DNA of 64,000 nt, taken from the NCBI RefSeq assembly GCF_008369105.1, contig NZ_VINQ01000006.1:62001-126000 (forward strand), written 5' to 3'. Origin of the DNA: Aquicoccus porphyridii. Lineage in GTDB: Bacteria > Pseudomonadota > Alphaproteobacteria > Rhodobacterales > Rhodobacteraceae. The first letter of the stretch is position 1, and the number at the start of each line of letters is the position of its first letter. The position numbers were made by a program, and so were the translations under genes. The notes under the pieces are model-generated. The model made no database searches. It was not told where the DNA came from and saw only the letters and a program-made list of their open reading frames with translations. Below, in pieces: positions 45,535-53,878 of the stretch.

Positions 45535-45617
45535 CCCGATCCAGCGAAATACCAATAACAGAGGACCGGAAAGGTTCCGCCCTTCACCCGATCAATCCAG
45601 CACCACGGAGAAAACCA

Positions 45618-47171
45618 ATGCTGAGACTGCTGCTATCAACCGCCCTTGCCGCCGGGCTTTCCACCGGCCTTGCCGCGCAGGAAATCACCGTCGGCGCCGC
45701 CAACGTGTCGGACTATCTCGACCCGGGCCGCGATCATTCCAATGTCGGTTCGCAATTCTACTACAACAGCTTCGACACCCTCATCGGCAAGAACCACGAC
45801 AAGCTGGATGCCGAATGGCAGCCGGCGCTCGCCACCGAATGGACTCTGGTCGAGCCAAAGGTGATGGAGCTGAAACTGCGCGAGGGCGTCGTCTTTCACA
45901 ATGGCGAACCGATGACCGCCGATGACGTCGTATTCTCGCTCAACCGCATGTATCAGGCCGATTTTCCGCCCTACGTGGTTCGCTCGCGCGACCGGTTGAG
46001 CAACTTCGTCAAGGCCGAAAAGGTCGATGATTTCACGGTGCGGATCAGCGTCGAGAAGGAAGAGCCGCTTTGGGAAACGCTGCTGAACCTGCAACAGGTC
46101 ATGATCATCCCCGAGGAATATACCAAGGGCCTGACCGGTGATCCGCAGGTCGCCGAACATGACGATTTCGAAGCCTTCTCGCTGGCCCCCGTCGGCACCG
46201 GTCCCTACCGCGTCGCCGAATTCATCCCCGGCGAGCGCGTGGTCTATGAACGCTTCGACGACTTCTGGGGCGAAACGGCGCCGCTGGCCCGGGCCACCGT
46301 TCGGCAGGTCCCCGAGACCGCGTCGCGCGTGACCGCCCTGAAAACCGGCGAGGCCGACATCGTCACCAATATCGCCCCTGATCAACTGGCGATGATCGAG
46401 ACCGACCCGAACCTGCGCACCGTGGGCAGCGCGACGCCGCTGTTCCACGTCATGATCATGAACGTGAACCACCCCGAACTGCGCGATCCGCGCATCCGTC
46501 AGGCGATGAGCCTTGCGATTGATCGCGACCTGCTGAACGAGGCGCTGTGGCTGGGCAAGGCGGTGGTTCCGTCGACCCACACGCTCGAGGAATTCGGCGA
46601 GCTCTACATGCCAGAGCTGACCACCTTCGAATACGACCCCGAGCGCGCCCGCGCGCTGTTGGAAGAGGCCGGGTATGACGGGGCGGAAATCGTCTATACC
46701 AGCTTCCCCACCTATTACACCAACGGCCTGCTGGCGGCTCAGGCCATCACCGAGATGTGGCAAGAGGTGGGCATCAACGCCAAGGTCGACGTGCAGGACA
46801 AATGGACCGGCGGCGACCCCGAGATGATGGCGCGCAACTGGTCGAACCCGATGTATTTCTCCGATCCGTTCGGTTCATTCGGGGTAATGTGGGCGCCCCA
46901 TGGCCCGTCCGAGGGCGAAGGCCGCTTCAACACCGACGCCGAGTATGCGGACATCTGGGAGCGCTTCCGCTTTTCCTCGGACACAAAGGCCCGCAAGGTC
47001 GCCTATGCCGAGTTGATGGACCGCATCAAGCAGGACCCCCCGGTGCTGCCGCTCTACCGCCCCTATGAAAGCTGGGCGATGCGCAAGGACGTCAACTGGT
47101 CACCCAAGCCCGGCCACATCCCCTATGTACTCGACTTCCGCGCCGGTTCGATCTCCTTCGCATCGAACTGA
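45618..47171 (+). CDS. ABC transporter substrate-binding protein, family 5
   Basis: 517 residues. The ATG at 45618 (GGAG upstream) starts a signal peptide ending near TGLAAQ. The mature protein shows SBP_bac_5 hallmarks: EWQPALATEWTLVEPKVMEL, LREGVVFHNGEPMTADDVVFSLNRM and ATPLFHVMIMNVNHPELRDP. Family-5 proteins bind peptides but also nickel, sugars, opines and other solutes, so the ligand is not fixed by family. Its place between two hydrolase genes hints at a phosphorylated ligand. Many acidic residues fit a marine periplasm. Confidence 0.92.
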   Translation: MLRLLLSTALAAGLSTGLAAQEITVGAANVSDYLDPGRDHSNVGSQFYYNSFDTLIGKNHDKLDAEWQPALATEWTLVEPKVMELKLREGVVFHNGEPMTADDVVFSLNRMYQADFPPYVVRSRDRLSNFVKAEKVDDFTVRISVEKEEPLWETLLNLQQVMIIPEEYTKGLTGDPQVAEHDDFEAFSLAPVGTGPYRVAEFIPGERVVYERFDDFWGETAPLARATVRQVPETASRVTALKTGEADIVTNIAPDQLAMIETDPNLRTVGSATPLFHVMIMNVNHPELRDPRIRQAMSLAIDRDLLNEALWLGKAVVPSTHTLEEFGELYMPELTTFEYDPERARALLEEAGYDGAEIVYTSFPTYYTNGLLAAQAITEMWQEVGINAKVDVQDKWTGGDPEMMARNWSNPMYFSDPFGSFGVMWAPHGPSEGEGRFNTDAEYADIWERFRFSSDTKARKVAYAELMDRIKQDPPVLPLYRPYESWAMRKDVNWSPKPGHIPYVLDFRAGSISFASN

Positions 47172-47241
47172 GCAATCCCGGCCCGCCCCGCACATCCGGG
47201 GCGGGCCGACCCCCCGGACTTCTTTCAGGAAAGACCCCGCC

Positions 47242-48114
47242 ATGACACTGCGCCTCGCCATCGTCGCCGATATTCACCACGGCCAGCCCTCCGCCACCAA
47301 GCGCGGCGATACCGCCCTGGGGTTGATGGAAGAATTCGCCCGCTATGTTCACGATGCCGCTGTGACCCATGTCCTCGACCTGGGTGACCGGATCTCGGAC
47401 GCCGACCAAGACACGGATCTTCGCCTTCAGACCGAGGTGGCCGAAGCGTTCCGCGCGGTGGACAAACCGATCTGGCACCTCAACGGCAACCACGACCGCG
47501 ATCATCTGAGCGTCGCGCAGAACGAGGAGATCCTCGGACAAGGCCTCGGCCATGAAACCCACGATATCGACGGCTGGCGCATCGCGCTGTGGCGCGCCGA
47601 CAGCCGGATCTATCGCGGCGCCGACCATTCCGGTTTCGTCCTGCGCGAGGCCGACCTGCTGTGGCTGTCGCGCACCGCACAGGCCGCCGACCGCCCGCTT
47701 CTCGTGGTCAGTCACGTGCCGCTCTCGGGGCACTCGCAGATCGGGAACTACTACTTCCAGAACAATCCGGGTCACGCCACCTATCCGATGGCCGAGCGCG
47801 CCCGCGCCGCCCTTGCCCAGGCCCGGGTGCCGGTCGTCTGCCTGGCTGGTCATGTGCACTGGAACACGGTGAACACGGTGGACGGAATCCCGCACCTGAC
47901 CCAGCAATCGCTGACCGAGAGCTTTACCAATGGCGGCGAGCCGGCCGGCGCCATGGGGGTGATCGAACTTGGCGACACCATCCATTGGCAGGTCGCCGGC
48001 GAAGACCCCTTCCGCGCCGAGCTTCACCCCACCGCCCAGCGCTGGACCCCCGCGCTGCCCGAATTTCACGCCCATCCCGAGCTGCGTGCCCGCCACTCGC
48101 AATCCAAAGGGTAA
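47242..48114 (+). CDS. Calcineurin-like metallophosphoesterase
   Basis: 290 residues without a signal peptide, so cytoplasmic. Two-metal motifs are in order: Asp10 and His12 (VADIHHG), Asp49 (LGDR), Asn83-His84-Asp85 (LNGNHDRDH), His in VVSHVPLSG, and AGHVHWNTV near residue 200. The arrangement resembles class III cyclic-nucleotide/glycerophospho-diesterases (GpdQ/CpdA-type). It lies between the solute-binding protein and the ATPase of the same operon. I infer cleavage of a phosphodiester or phosphomonoester brought in by the transporter. Confidence 0.88.
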   Translation: MTLRLAIVADIHHGQPSATKRGDTALGLMEEFARYVHDAAVTHVLDLGDRISDADQDTDLRLQTEVAEAFRAVDKPIWHLNGNHDRDHLSVAQNEEILGQGLGHETHDIDGWRIALWRADSRIYRGADHSGFVLREADLLWLSRTAQAADRPLLVVSHVPLSGHSQIGNYYFQNNPGHATYPMAERARAALAQARVPVVCLAGHVHWNTVNTVDGIPHLTQQSLTESFTNGGEPAGAMGVIELGDTIHWQVAGEDPFRAELHPTAQRWTPALPEFHAHPELRARHSQSKG

Positions 48115-48117
48115 GCC

Positions 48118-49962
48118 ATGACCCGTTCCCCGCTCCTGACGCTCGAAAACCTGAGCCTGAGTTTCGGCTCGCACAATGCGGTTCGTGATCTCTCCTTCGA
48201 TATCGCAAGGGGGGAAACGCTGGCGCTGGTGGGCGAATCCGGGTCCGGCAAATCCGCCACCGCGCTGGCGATCCTGCGCCTGATCGAGCGCGAGGGCGGG
48301 CGCATCGACGGCGGGCGGATCGTATTGCACGGCACCCCCACACTGGAGCTTTCGACACTGAGCGACCGGCAGATGCAACAGGTGCGCGGAAACCGTGTTT
48401 CGATGATCTTTCAGGAACCGATGACCGCGCTCAACCCGGTGATGCCGCTGGGCGAACAGGTTGCCGAGGTCATGCGGCTGCATCAGGGGCTGGGCACCGA
48501 CGCGGCCCGGCTTGCCGCGCGCGACGCGCTCGCCCGTGTGAAGATACCCGAGCCCGACCGCCGCCTCGACCAGTTCCCGCATGAGCTGTCGGGCGGCCTG
48601 CGCCAGCGGGTGATGATCGCGATGGCGCTGGCCTGTCGACCCGACCTGCTGATCGCCGATGAACCCACCACCGCGCTCGACGTCACCACCCAGGCCGAGA
48701 TTCTGGCCCTGATGCGGCAGTTGCAGGACGAGATCGGAATGGCGGTTCTGTTCATCACCCATGACATGGGCGTGGTGGCCAGCCTCGCCGAGCGCGTCGT
48801 CGTGCTGAAGTCAGGCATGAAGGTCGAGGAAGGCGGCGTCGAGGACGTGTTTCTCCGCCCACGCGCAGCCTATACCCGGACGCTCATGGCGGCGACCCCG
48901 AAGCTGGGCAGCGGCGCGCCCAAGCCGCTGCGCAGCGCAAAGGCGCCGGTGCTCGCGGTCGAAAACCTCGCGGTGCGCTTTGCGGTGCGGCGCGGACTGC
49001 GGCGCGGCGCGGACCTTGACTATCATGCTGTCAACGACGTCTCGTTCTCCATCGCGCCGGGCGAGACACTGGGGCTGGTTGGCGAATCCGGTTGCGGTAA
49101 ATCCACCCTGGCCCGCGCGGTGATGCGGCTCATCGCGCCAAGCGGTGGACGGATTCGGCTTGAAGGGCAGGACATCACGCATCTTGGCGGTGCCGAGATG
49201 CAATCCCTGCGCCAGCGTGTCCAGATGGTGTTCCAGGATCCGTTCGCCAGTCTCAACCCGCGCATGCCCGTCGTCGATCTGATCACCGAGCCGGCCCATA
49301 TCCATGCCCGCCTGTCGCGCCGCGCCCGCCGGGCCCTTGCCGCAGAACTCCTGGAAAAAGTCGGTCTCGAACCCGACGCGGCCGATCGTTTCCCGCATCA
49401 GTTCTCCGGCGGGCAGCGTCAGCGGCTCTGTATCGCCCGTGCGCTCTCGGTGCGTCCCGCCCTCATCCTGGCCGATGAGGCTGTCTCGGCGCTCGACGTG
49501 TCGGTCGCGCGCCAGATCACCGACCTGATGGGCCGGTTGCAGGCCGAGGACGGGGTGTCCTTCCTGTTCATTTCCCACGACATCGCGGTGGTCGAGCGCG
49601 TCAGCCACCGGATCGCCGTCATGTGGGCCGGGCAGATCGTCGAGACGGGCCGCACCGAGGATGTGCTGCACAACCCGCAGCACCCCTATACGCAACGCCT
49701 TCTCTCGGCCATTCCCGTGCCGGACCCCTCCCGCCGCAAGGGTCTGCAACCCGAGCTCGCCGCCCCGACGCCCCCCGGATTGCTGTTGCCGACAGGACAG
49801 CAGCCGCCCGAGGCAGTCATGGTTCGGGTGGCCGAGGACCATTTCGTCGCGGCTCAGGACGGGATAGAATCCCTGTTGTTGGCAATACCGCCCCAATTGC
49901 CGCAAGCAAAGGAACACGACGACGTCAGCGCCCCGGCGGTTCGTGAAACTCAGCATTGTTGA
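48118..49962 (+). CDS. Fused double ATP-binding protein (DppD-DppF type)
   Basis: 614 residues, two complete ABC ATPase domains. Walker A motifs are GESGSGKS at 39-46 and GESGCGKS near 322-329. Signature and Walker B are [15 protein letters not shown] with [14 protein letters not shown], and [15 protein letters not shown] with [14 protein letters not shown] (DEA replaces the usual DEP). Each half ends with the oligopeptide-type C-terminal region. It energises the two permeases of this operon and is its last gene. Confidence 0.94.
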   Translation: MTRSPLLTLENLSLSFGSHNAVRDLSFDIARGETLALVGESGSGKSATALAILRLIEREGGRIDGGRIVLHGTPTLELSTLSDRQMQQVRGNRVSMIFQEPMTALNPVMPLGEQVAEVMRLHQGLGTDAARLAARDALARVKIPEPDRRLDQFPHELSGGLRQRVMIAMALACRPDLLIADEPTTALDVTTQAEILALMRQLQDEIGMAVLFITHDMGVVASLAERVVVLKSGMKVEEGGVEDVFLRPRAAYTRTLMAATPKLGSGAPKPLRSAKAPVLAVENLAVRFAVRRGLRRGADLDYHAVNDVSFSIAPGETLGLVGESGCGKSTLARAVMRLIAPSGGRIRLEGQDITHLGGAEMQSLRQRVQMVFQDPFASLNPRMPVVDLITEPAHIHARLSRRARRALAAELLEKVGLEPDAADRFPHQFSGGQRQRLCIARALSVRPALILADEAVSALDVSVARQITDLMGRLQAEDGVSFLFISHDIAVVERVSHRIAVMWAGQIVETGRTEDVLHNPQHPYTQRLLSAIPVPDPSRRKGLQPELAAPTPPGLLLPTGQQPPEAVMVRVAEDHFVAAQDGIESLLLAIPPQLPQAKEHDDVSAPAVRETQHC

Positions 49963-50314
49963 AACTGATGATTCCGTGCGCGGGATGCCTCCGGGCGGGC
50001 GCGCCGGCCGATATGTCGGCGATTGCCTCTGACCGTAACGCGGAATATCCCTGATCTGGCTCCGGTCCCGGCGAGTTTCAGGCCCGCGACTGGCGGCGCC
50101 GCACCAACGGCATGGCGACGCGCCGCCACCATCATTCCCGGCGCCACCGATTTCTCTTGCTATATGCTTCGCTATCCCTCATAGGGGTCGTCGCAAATGT
50201 TATTCTTTTTCGACCCACTGTCTCCCTTCACACGGCGTTCAGTCACTCGATCCAGACCGACTACGCCGGGTTGCCGCAATAATGTGGGCAACAATATTTA
50301 TGGAGACTACGGAT
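49963..50314. other. 352-base gap upstream of the cold-shock gene
   Basis: No convincing gene. The first 200 bases are GC-rich with no terminator of clear form. From about 50155 the DNA turns AT-richer (TTGCTATATGCTTCGCTAT), a plausible promoter zone, leaving a leader of about 100 bases, as is common for cold-shock genes. Confidence 0.4.
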
Positions 50315-50521
50315 ATGGCCAATGGCACCGTAAAATGGTTCAACGCAACTAAAGGCTTCGGCTTCATCGCACCCGAAACGGGCGGCAAGGATGTTTTCAT
50401 CCACATCAGCGCGCTTGAGCGTTCGGGCCTCACCAGCCTCGCAGACGATCAGAAAGTGACGTTTGACGTCGAAGCCGGCCGTGATGGCCGCGAATCGGCG
50501 ACCAACATCTCGCTGGCCTGA
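50315..50521 (+). CDS. Cold-shock protein
   Basis: 68 residues, a single OB-fold nucleic-acid chaperone. RNP1-like KGFGFIAP and RNP2-like VFIHISAL are intact in MANGTVKWFNATKGFGFIAP and the following residues. GGAG lies ten bases before the ATG. The long leader and terminator are typical of CspA-family genes. The role is melting RNA structure after temperature or growth shifts. Confidence 0.95.
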   Translation: MANGTVKWFNATKGFGFIAPETGGKDVFIHISALERSGLTSLADDQKVTFDVEAGRDGRESATNISLA

Positions 50522-50555
50522 CGCCTTTCCCCGATCACTCGGGACGACATGATCG

Positions 50556-50588
50556 AACGCGGCCCCTCGTGGGCCGCGTTTTGCGTTT
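50556..50588 (+). terminator. Terminator of the cold-shock gene
   Basis: AACGCGGCCC (50556-50565) pairs perfectly with 50571-50580 around CTCGT, followed by TTGCGTTT. It is 35 bases past the stop codon. Confidence 0.85.
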
Positions 50589-50634
50589 GGCATGCACGTG
50601 AGGGACCGCGCGCATCCTTCACGAAGGCTTTACC

Positions 50635-50726
50635 CCGCGCGCCGCGTTAACCACCTGTGGCCCCCCGATAGGCCGTTTCCCCCGGCAGCCGGGCAGCAGC
50701 CGGATGGTGCACGCAGGTCACCCCCC
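50635..50726 (+). repeat. 92-bp intergenic repeat, copy B
   Basis: Begins CCGCGCGCCGCGTTAACC and ends AGGTCACCCCCC, with AGCCGGGCAGCAGCCGG and GGTGCACGCA inside. Same length, ends and orientation as copies at 20768 and 63503. It lies between the cold-shock terminator and the L,D-transpeptidase gene. Confidence 0.65.
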
Positions 50727-50838
50727 TGATTCGGCCATGGCCACGGGGCTTTAACGATTTCGTGCGATCGGGTAGGCATATATTGATATTTTCGCCCCGC
50801 ATGGCAAAATCGGAAAAAACAAACCTTTGGGATCAACC

Positions 50839-51399
50839 ATGTTCAACCGTCGTACCTTCCTTACCACCGCTGCCGCTTCGACTCTCGCCGCCCCCCACGT
50901 GGCCCGTGCCGCGTTCCAGCTCGACCCGGTCTTCGTTCCCCAAACCGTAAAGATTTCAGCAGCTTACGCCCCGGGGCAGCTCCTGGTTCTGCCCAAGGCG
51001 CACTTTCTCTACTTCATCACCGAACCCCGCAGCGCCCTGCGTTACGGCGTGGGCGTGGGCAAAGCCGGGCTGGAATTCACCGGCACCGCCACGATCGACG
51101 TGAAAAAGAAATGGCCCACATGGCGCCCCACCGATGAGATGATCGAGCGCGAGCCCAAGACCTACGCCAAGTTCAAGGACAACGACTACGTCCAACCCGG
51201 CGGCCCCGACAACCCGCTCGGCGCCCGCGCGCTCTATCTTTTCCAGAACGGGCGCGACACCTATTACCGTATCCACGGCACGACCCAACCCAGTTCGATC
51301 GGGCGCTCCGTGTCGAATGGCTGCATCCGCATGATCAACGACCACGCGATCGACCTCTATGAACGCGTGCCACTCGGCACGAAGGTTACAGTCCTCTGA
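50839..51399 (+). CDS. L,D-transpeptidase
   Basis: 186 residues. A Tat-type signal (NRRTFLTTAAASTLAAP) leads to a YkuD domain; the catalytic signature is YRIHGTTQPSSIGRSVSNGC with IRM following, so histidine and the SxxxGC cysteine are both present. It makes 3-3 crosslinks or attaches proteins to peptidoglycan in the periplasm. Start ATG 50839 is in frame with an upstream ATG at 50827; the twin arginine fits either. The following DUF302 gene is 16 bases away. Confidence 0.92.
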   Translation: MFNRRTFLTTAAASTLAAPHVARAAFQLDPVFVPQTVKISAAYAPGQLLVLPKAHFLYFITEPRSALRYGVGVGKAGLEFTGTATIDVKKKWPTWRPTDEMIEREPKTYAKFKDNDYVQPGGPDNPLGARALYLFQNGRDTYYRIHGTTQPSSIGRSVSNGCIRMINDHAIDLYERVPLGTKVTVL

Positions 51400-51415
51400 T
51401 TTTGCAGGAGTTTTC

Positions 51416-51802
51416 ATGTCCTACACGCTCGACCGCACCATCGCCGATGCCGATTTCGAAGAGGTCGACGCCCGCACCCGCAAGGCCCTGATGGATGCCG
51501 GCTTCGGTGTGTTGACCGAGATCGACGTCAAGGCCACGATGAAGAAGAAGCTCGACAAGGACATCGACGATTACCGCATTCTCGGGGCCTGCAACCCCGG
51601 ATTGGCGTGGGAGGCCATCGGCCAGGAGCCGAAGGTCGGCGCGATGTTGCCCTGCAACGTGATTCTGCGCAGCGTGCCGGGCGGGGTCGAGGTGTCGGCT
51701 GTCGATCCGCGGGCCTCGATGGCCGCCATCGACAATGACGAACTCAAGGCAGTCGCCGCAAAGGTGCGCGACATGCTCGACCAGATTGTCGCGCAGATCT
51801 GA
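51416..51802 (+). CDS. DUF302 domain-containing protein
   Basis: 128 residues, ATG 51416 with AGGAG upstream. The sequence FEEVDARTRKALMDAGFGVLTEIDVKATMKKKLDKDIDDYRILGACNPGLAWEAI is the classic DUF302 pattern, and a single conserved cysteine sits in GACNPG. It has no signal peptide. The family is widespread with no settled function; links to redox or lipid binding have been proposed. Cotranscription with the L,D-transpeptidase is likely from the 16-base gap. Confidence 0.88.
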   Translation: MSYTLDRTIADADFEEVDARTRKALMDAGFGVLTEIDVKATMKKKLDKDIDDYRILGACNPGLAWEAIGQEPKVGAMLPCNVILRSVPGGVEVSAVDPRASMAAIDNDELKAVAAKVRDMLDQIVAQI

Positions 51803-51868
51803 TGCAGGTCATCTCCCCCCTCACGGCTCACCCGATTCGCCGCCGGCTGATCTTTGCCACCACCCGGG

Positions 51869-51906
51869 CTTCCGTGTTTACCTCAGGTAAACTTCCGTGT
51901 TATAAA
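51869..51906 (+). promoter_or_regulatory. Promoter-like site with dyad and direct repeats
   Basis: TTTACC (51877-51882), 18-base spacer, TATAAA (51901-51906). The -35 overlaps the dyad GTTTACC-TCA-GGTAAAC (51876-51892), and CTTCCGTGTT occurs twice, at 51869 and 51892. It is 130 bases before the small membrane-protein gene. Confidence 0.5.
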
Positions 51907-52034
51907 CTCAGGGTTGCAACGGGCGGAATCAAATCCCGCCACTCCTCAACCCTAATCCCGCCCTATTTCCGGCACATTTACGGTCAAAAAATGGGAAAAC
52001 GGGAGCAGGAAGACGGTGATAGAAAGGTTCGAAC

Positions 52035-52268
52035 ATGGCGCTTTTGGTGATGTTCCTCTCAGGTTTCTGCGGAATCGCCGCTTCGATCACTGCGCTTGTC
52101 GGCTATGACGCCTCCTGGCTTCAGGCCCTGATGATCTACCTCGTCACCTCCATCGTCCCGGCGGCGCTGATCATGGCCGGGATCTACCTGCACACGCAGA
52201 TCATCCGCGCCTTGGGCACGCCTGAAACCATGCCTGATGTTTCAACACGGGTACAGGCCACGCGCTGA
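52035..52268 (+). CDS. Small two-helix membrane protein
   Basis: 77 residues with two hydrophobic helices (about 3-25 and 30-55) and a polar C-terminal tail. AAAGG lies nine bases upstream. I do not recognise the family. It is a single gene with its own promoter-like region, facing the thioredoxin gene. The wide noncoding stretch upstream and the dyad there suggest regulated expression. Confidence 0.65.
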   Translation: MALLVMFLSGFCGIAASITALVGYDASWLQALMIYLVTSIVPAALIMAGIYLHTQIIRALGTPETMPDVSTRVQATR

Positions 52269-52277
52269 GCCCCTGTC

Positions 52278-52712
52278 TCAAACTGCGGTTTTCACCCAGT
52301 TCACGATCTGCGCCGAGGGCATCGCACCCGACTGACGCGCCTTTTCCCGCCCTCCGACGAAACCGGCCATGGTCGGAATCCCGCGTATGCCGTATTTCGC
52401 TCCCGCCTTGGGATGCGCCTCGGTGTTCAGCTTGACCAGGCGCGCCTGACTGCCAAGCTCTTGCGCTGCCTTGGAAAATTCCGGCGCCATCATGCGGCAG
52501 GGCCCGCACCACGGCGCCCAGAAATCCACCACCAGGGGCAATTCGTCATGCCGCGCCGCCTTTTCAAGCGTCGCCAAGTCGATCTCGGCCACCTTGCCCG
52601 ACATCAACCGCGCCCCGCATGTGCCGCATTTCGCCCCCGCGCCCAGCTTGTCCACCGGCACCCGGTTCACCTGCCCACAGTCAAGGCAGGTCAGTTTCTT
52701 GGATTGGGCCAT
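52278..52712 (-). CDS. trxC: Thioredoxin 2 (TrxC-type)
   Basis: 144 residues; cytoplasmic thiol-disulfide reductase with an N-terminal zinc finger. Zinc cysteines are CLDC (9-12) and CGTC (29-32). The thioredoxin active site WAPWCGPCRMM has WCGPC near residues 68-72, and the cis-proline is in GIPTMAGF. Zinc-thioredoxin is linked to oxidative stress in other bacteria. It converges with the small membrane-protein gene. Confidence 0.94.
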   Translation of the reverse strand: MAQSKKLTCLDCGQVNRVPVDKLGAGAKCGTCGARLMSGKVAEIDLATLEKAARHDELPLVVDFWAPWCGPCRMMAPEFSKAAQELGSQARLVKLNTEAHPKAGAKYGIRGIPTMAGFVGGREKARQSGAMPSAQIVNWVKTAV

Positions 52713-52783
52713 GTCAGCCTCCTGATCTCACATTCAAAAGGACATATATGACATGCTCCGGCGAAGAAAAGCCCCTCAGCCGG

Positions 52784-53812
52784 TTAAAAAATCCGGTCGG
52801 TCAGGTTTTGCCGCCCCGCGATGATCGGCTTCAGAACCTCGGCCAATTCGGGTTCGCCCGCCATCATCGCTTCCAACTCATCAAGCCGGTTCGTCGCCAC
52901 CAGTTGCAACGCATCCTCGCGCAGCCGCCCATCGGCCCGTCGTGGCAGGGCAGTCACGGGCTGAACCAGCTCCGCTTGATCTTCGCCCACGCGCGCCCGC
53001 AACCCCGCGTGATCCAAGTCGGTCTCGGCAAAGGCATAAAGCCCAACGCCCCGCGCCGGCAATGCATAGGTAAAGAGCGCCACCTCGCGCACCCCGCCGC
53101 CATGCATCAGCGCCGCGCGCACCGCCGCGCCGTCACGCTCGATCCGGTCCTCCGTGCCCTCCCCGTCCGACCAGTTCATCAGCCGCCTAGTCACGAAATT
53201 ATAGGCCCGCTTGCCCGTCGCCATCCAGACCCGCGTGGGCCAGGCCTTGCGCTCCAGCATCCGCCGCTCCGACGCGGTCAGAAGATGCGGCGCATACCGG
53301 CGCTTCTGTTTCAACAGGTGGCGCAGATCCTCCCGCGCCATCACCCTGAAAATCTTGCCTTTCCTGCGATGGACCGAGGCCAGTTGAAAGTCGATCACCG
53401 CCGCCCGGCCCTCCGGTGTCATCAGCCAGTTCTGCGGCTTGGCGATATCATTATGCGTGACCCCGCGCCGCCGCATCTCGCGCAAGAGCCGCCTGGCGTC
53501 GCGATACCATTCCGCGTGATCCGGCTTGGCCAGTTGCAGCGGCGTCCCATGCGACCAGCTACGCAACAACCCCTCGCCATCCACACGCAGCAACGCGGGC
53601 ACGCCCTCGACGCCGGCAACCGCGCGCAACCCGGCAATCTCGCGCCGGGCCAGAAACCACGCCACTGGGCGCGCCCACCACGGCACCCCGTCAAGCTTGC
53701 GCAGAACCACCTTGAACTCCGGTCGCTCGGCGAGGTGCCCCGAGACGGTCTCCGAGAACACATCGCGCTTGTGAACCGTCTCGGGAACGAATGTGATCGT
53801 GGTCTCGGTCAT
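52784..53812 (-). CDS. Kinase-like protein with acyl-CoA-synthetase-like C-terminus
   Basis: 342 residues, no signal peptide. Residues about 30-180 look like a protein-kinase or RIO/LPS-kinase fold: HND at 120-122, lysine 125 and asparagine 128 in VTHNDIAKPQNWL, and DFQ at 141-143 in place of DFG. Residues about 225-310 (IERDGAAVRAALMHGGGVRE, then VALFTYALPARGVGLYAFAE, VTALPRRADGRLREDAL) strongly resemble the C-terminal domain of AMP-forming acyl-CoA synthetases, with arginine where the catalytic lysine would be. The function of this fusion is unknown to me. Confidence 0.7.
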   Translation of the reverse strand: MTETTITFVPETVHKRDVFSETVSGHLAERPEFKVVLRKLDGVPWWARPVAWFLARREIAGLRAVAGVEGVPALLRVDGEGLLRSWSHGTPLQLAKPDHAEWYRDARRLLREMRRRGVTHNDIAKPQNWLMTPEGRAAVIDFQLASVHRRKGKIFRVMAREDLRHLLKQKRRYAPHLLTASERRMLERKAWPTRVWMATGKRAYNFVTRRLMNWSDGEGTEDRIERDGAAVRAALMHGGGVREVALFTYALPARGVGLYAFAETDLDHAGLRARVGEDQAELVQPVTALPRRADGRLREDALQLVATNRLDELEAMMAGEPELAEVLKPIIAGRQNLTDRIF

Positions 53813-53821
53813 GGCCTGCCC

Positions 53822-53855
53822 AAAAGAAAAATCCGGGGCCGTGATAGCCCCGGAT
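53822..53855 (-). terminator. Terminator of the aldehyde dehydrogenase gene
   Basis: ATCCGGGGC (53831-53839) and GCCCCGGAT (53847-53855) form a perfect 9-bp stem; on the minus strand it is followed by TTTTCTTTT. It is 24 bases after the stop codon. Confidence 0.88.
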
Positions 53856-53878
53856 CGCCTTGCCGTCCATCAATTGGA

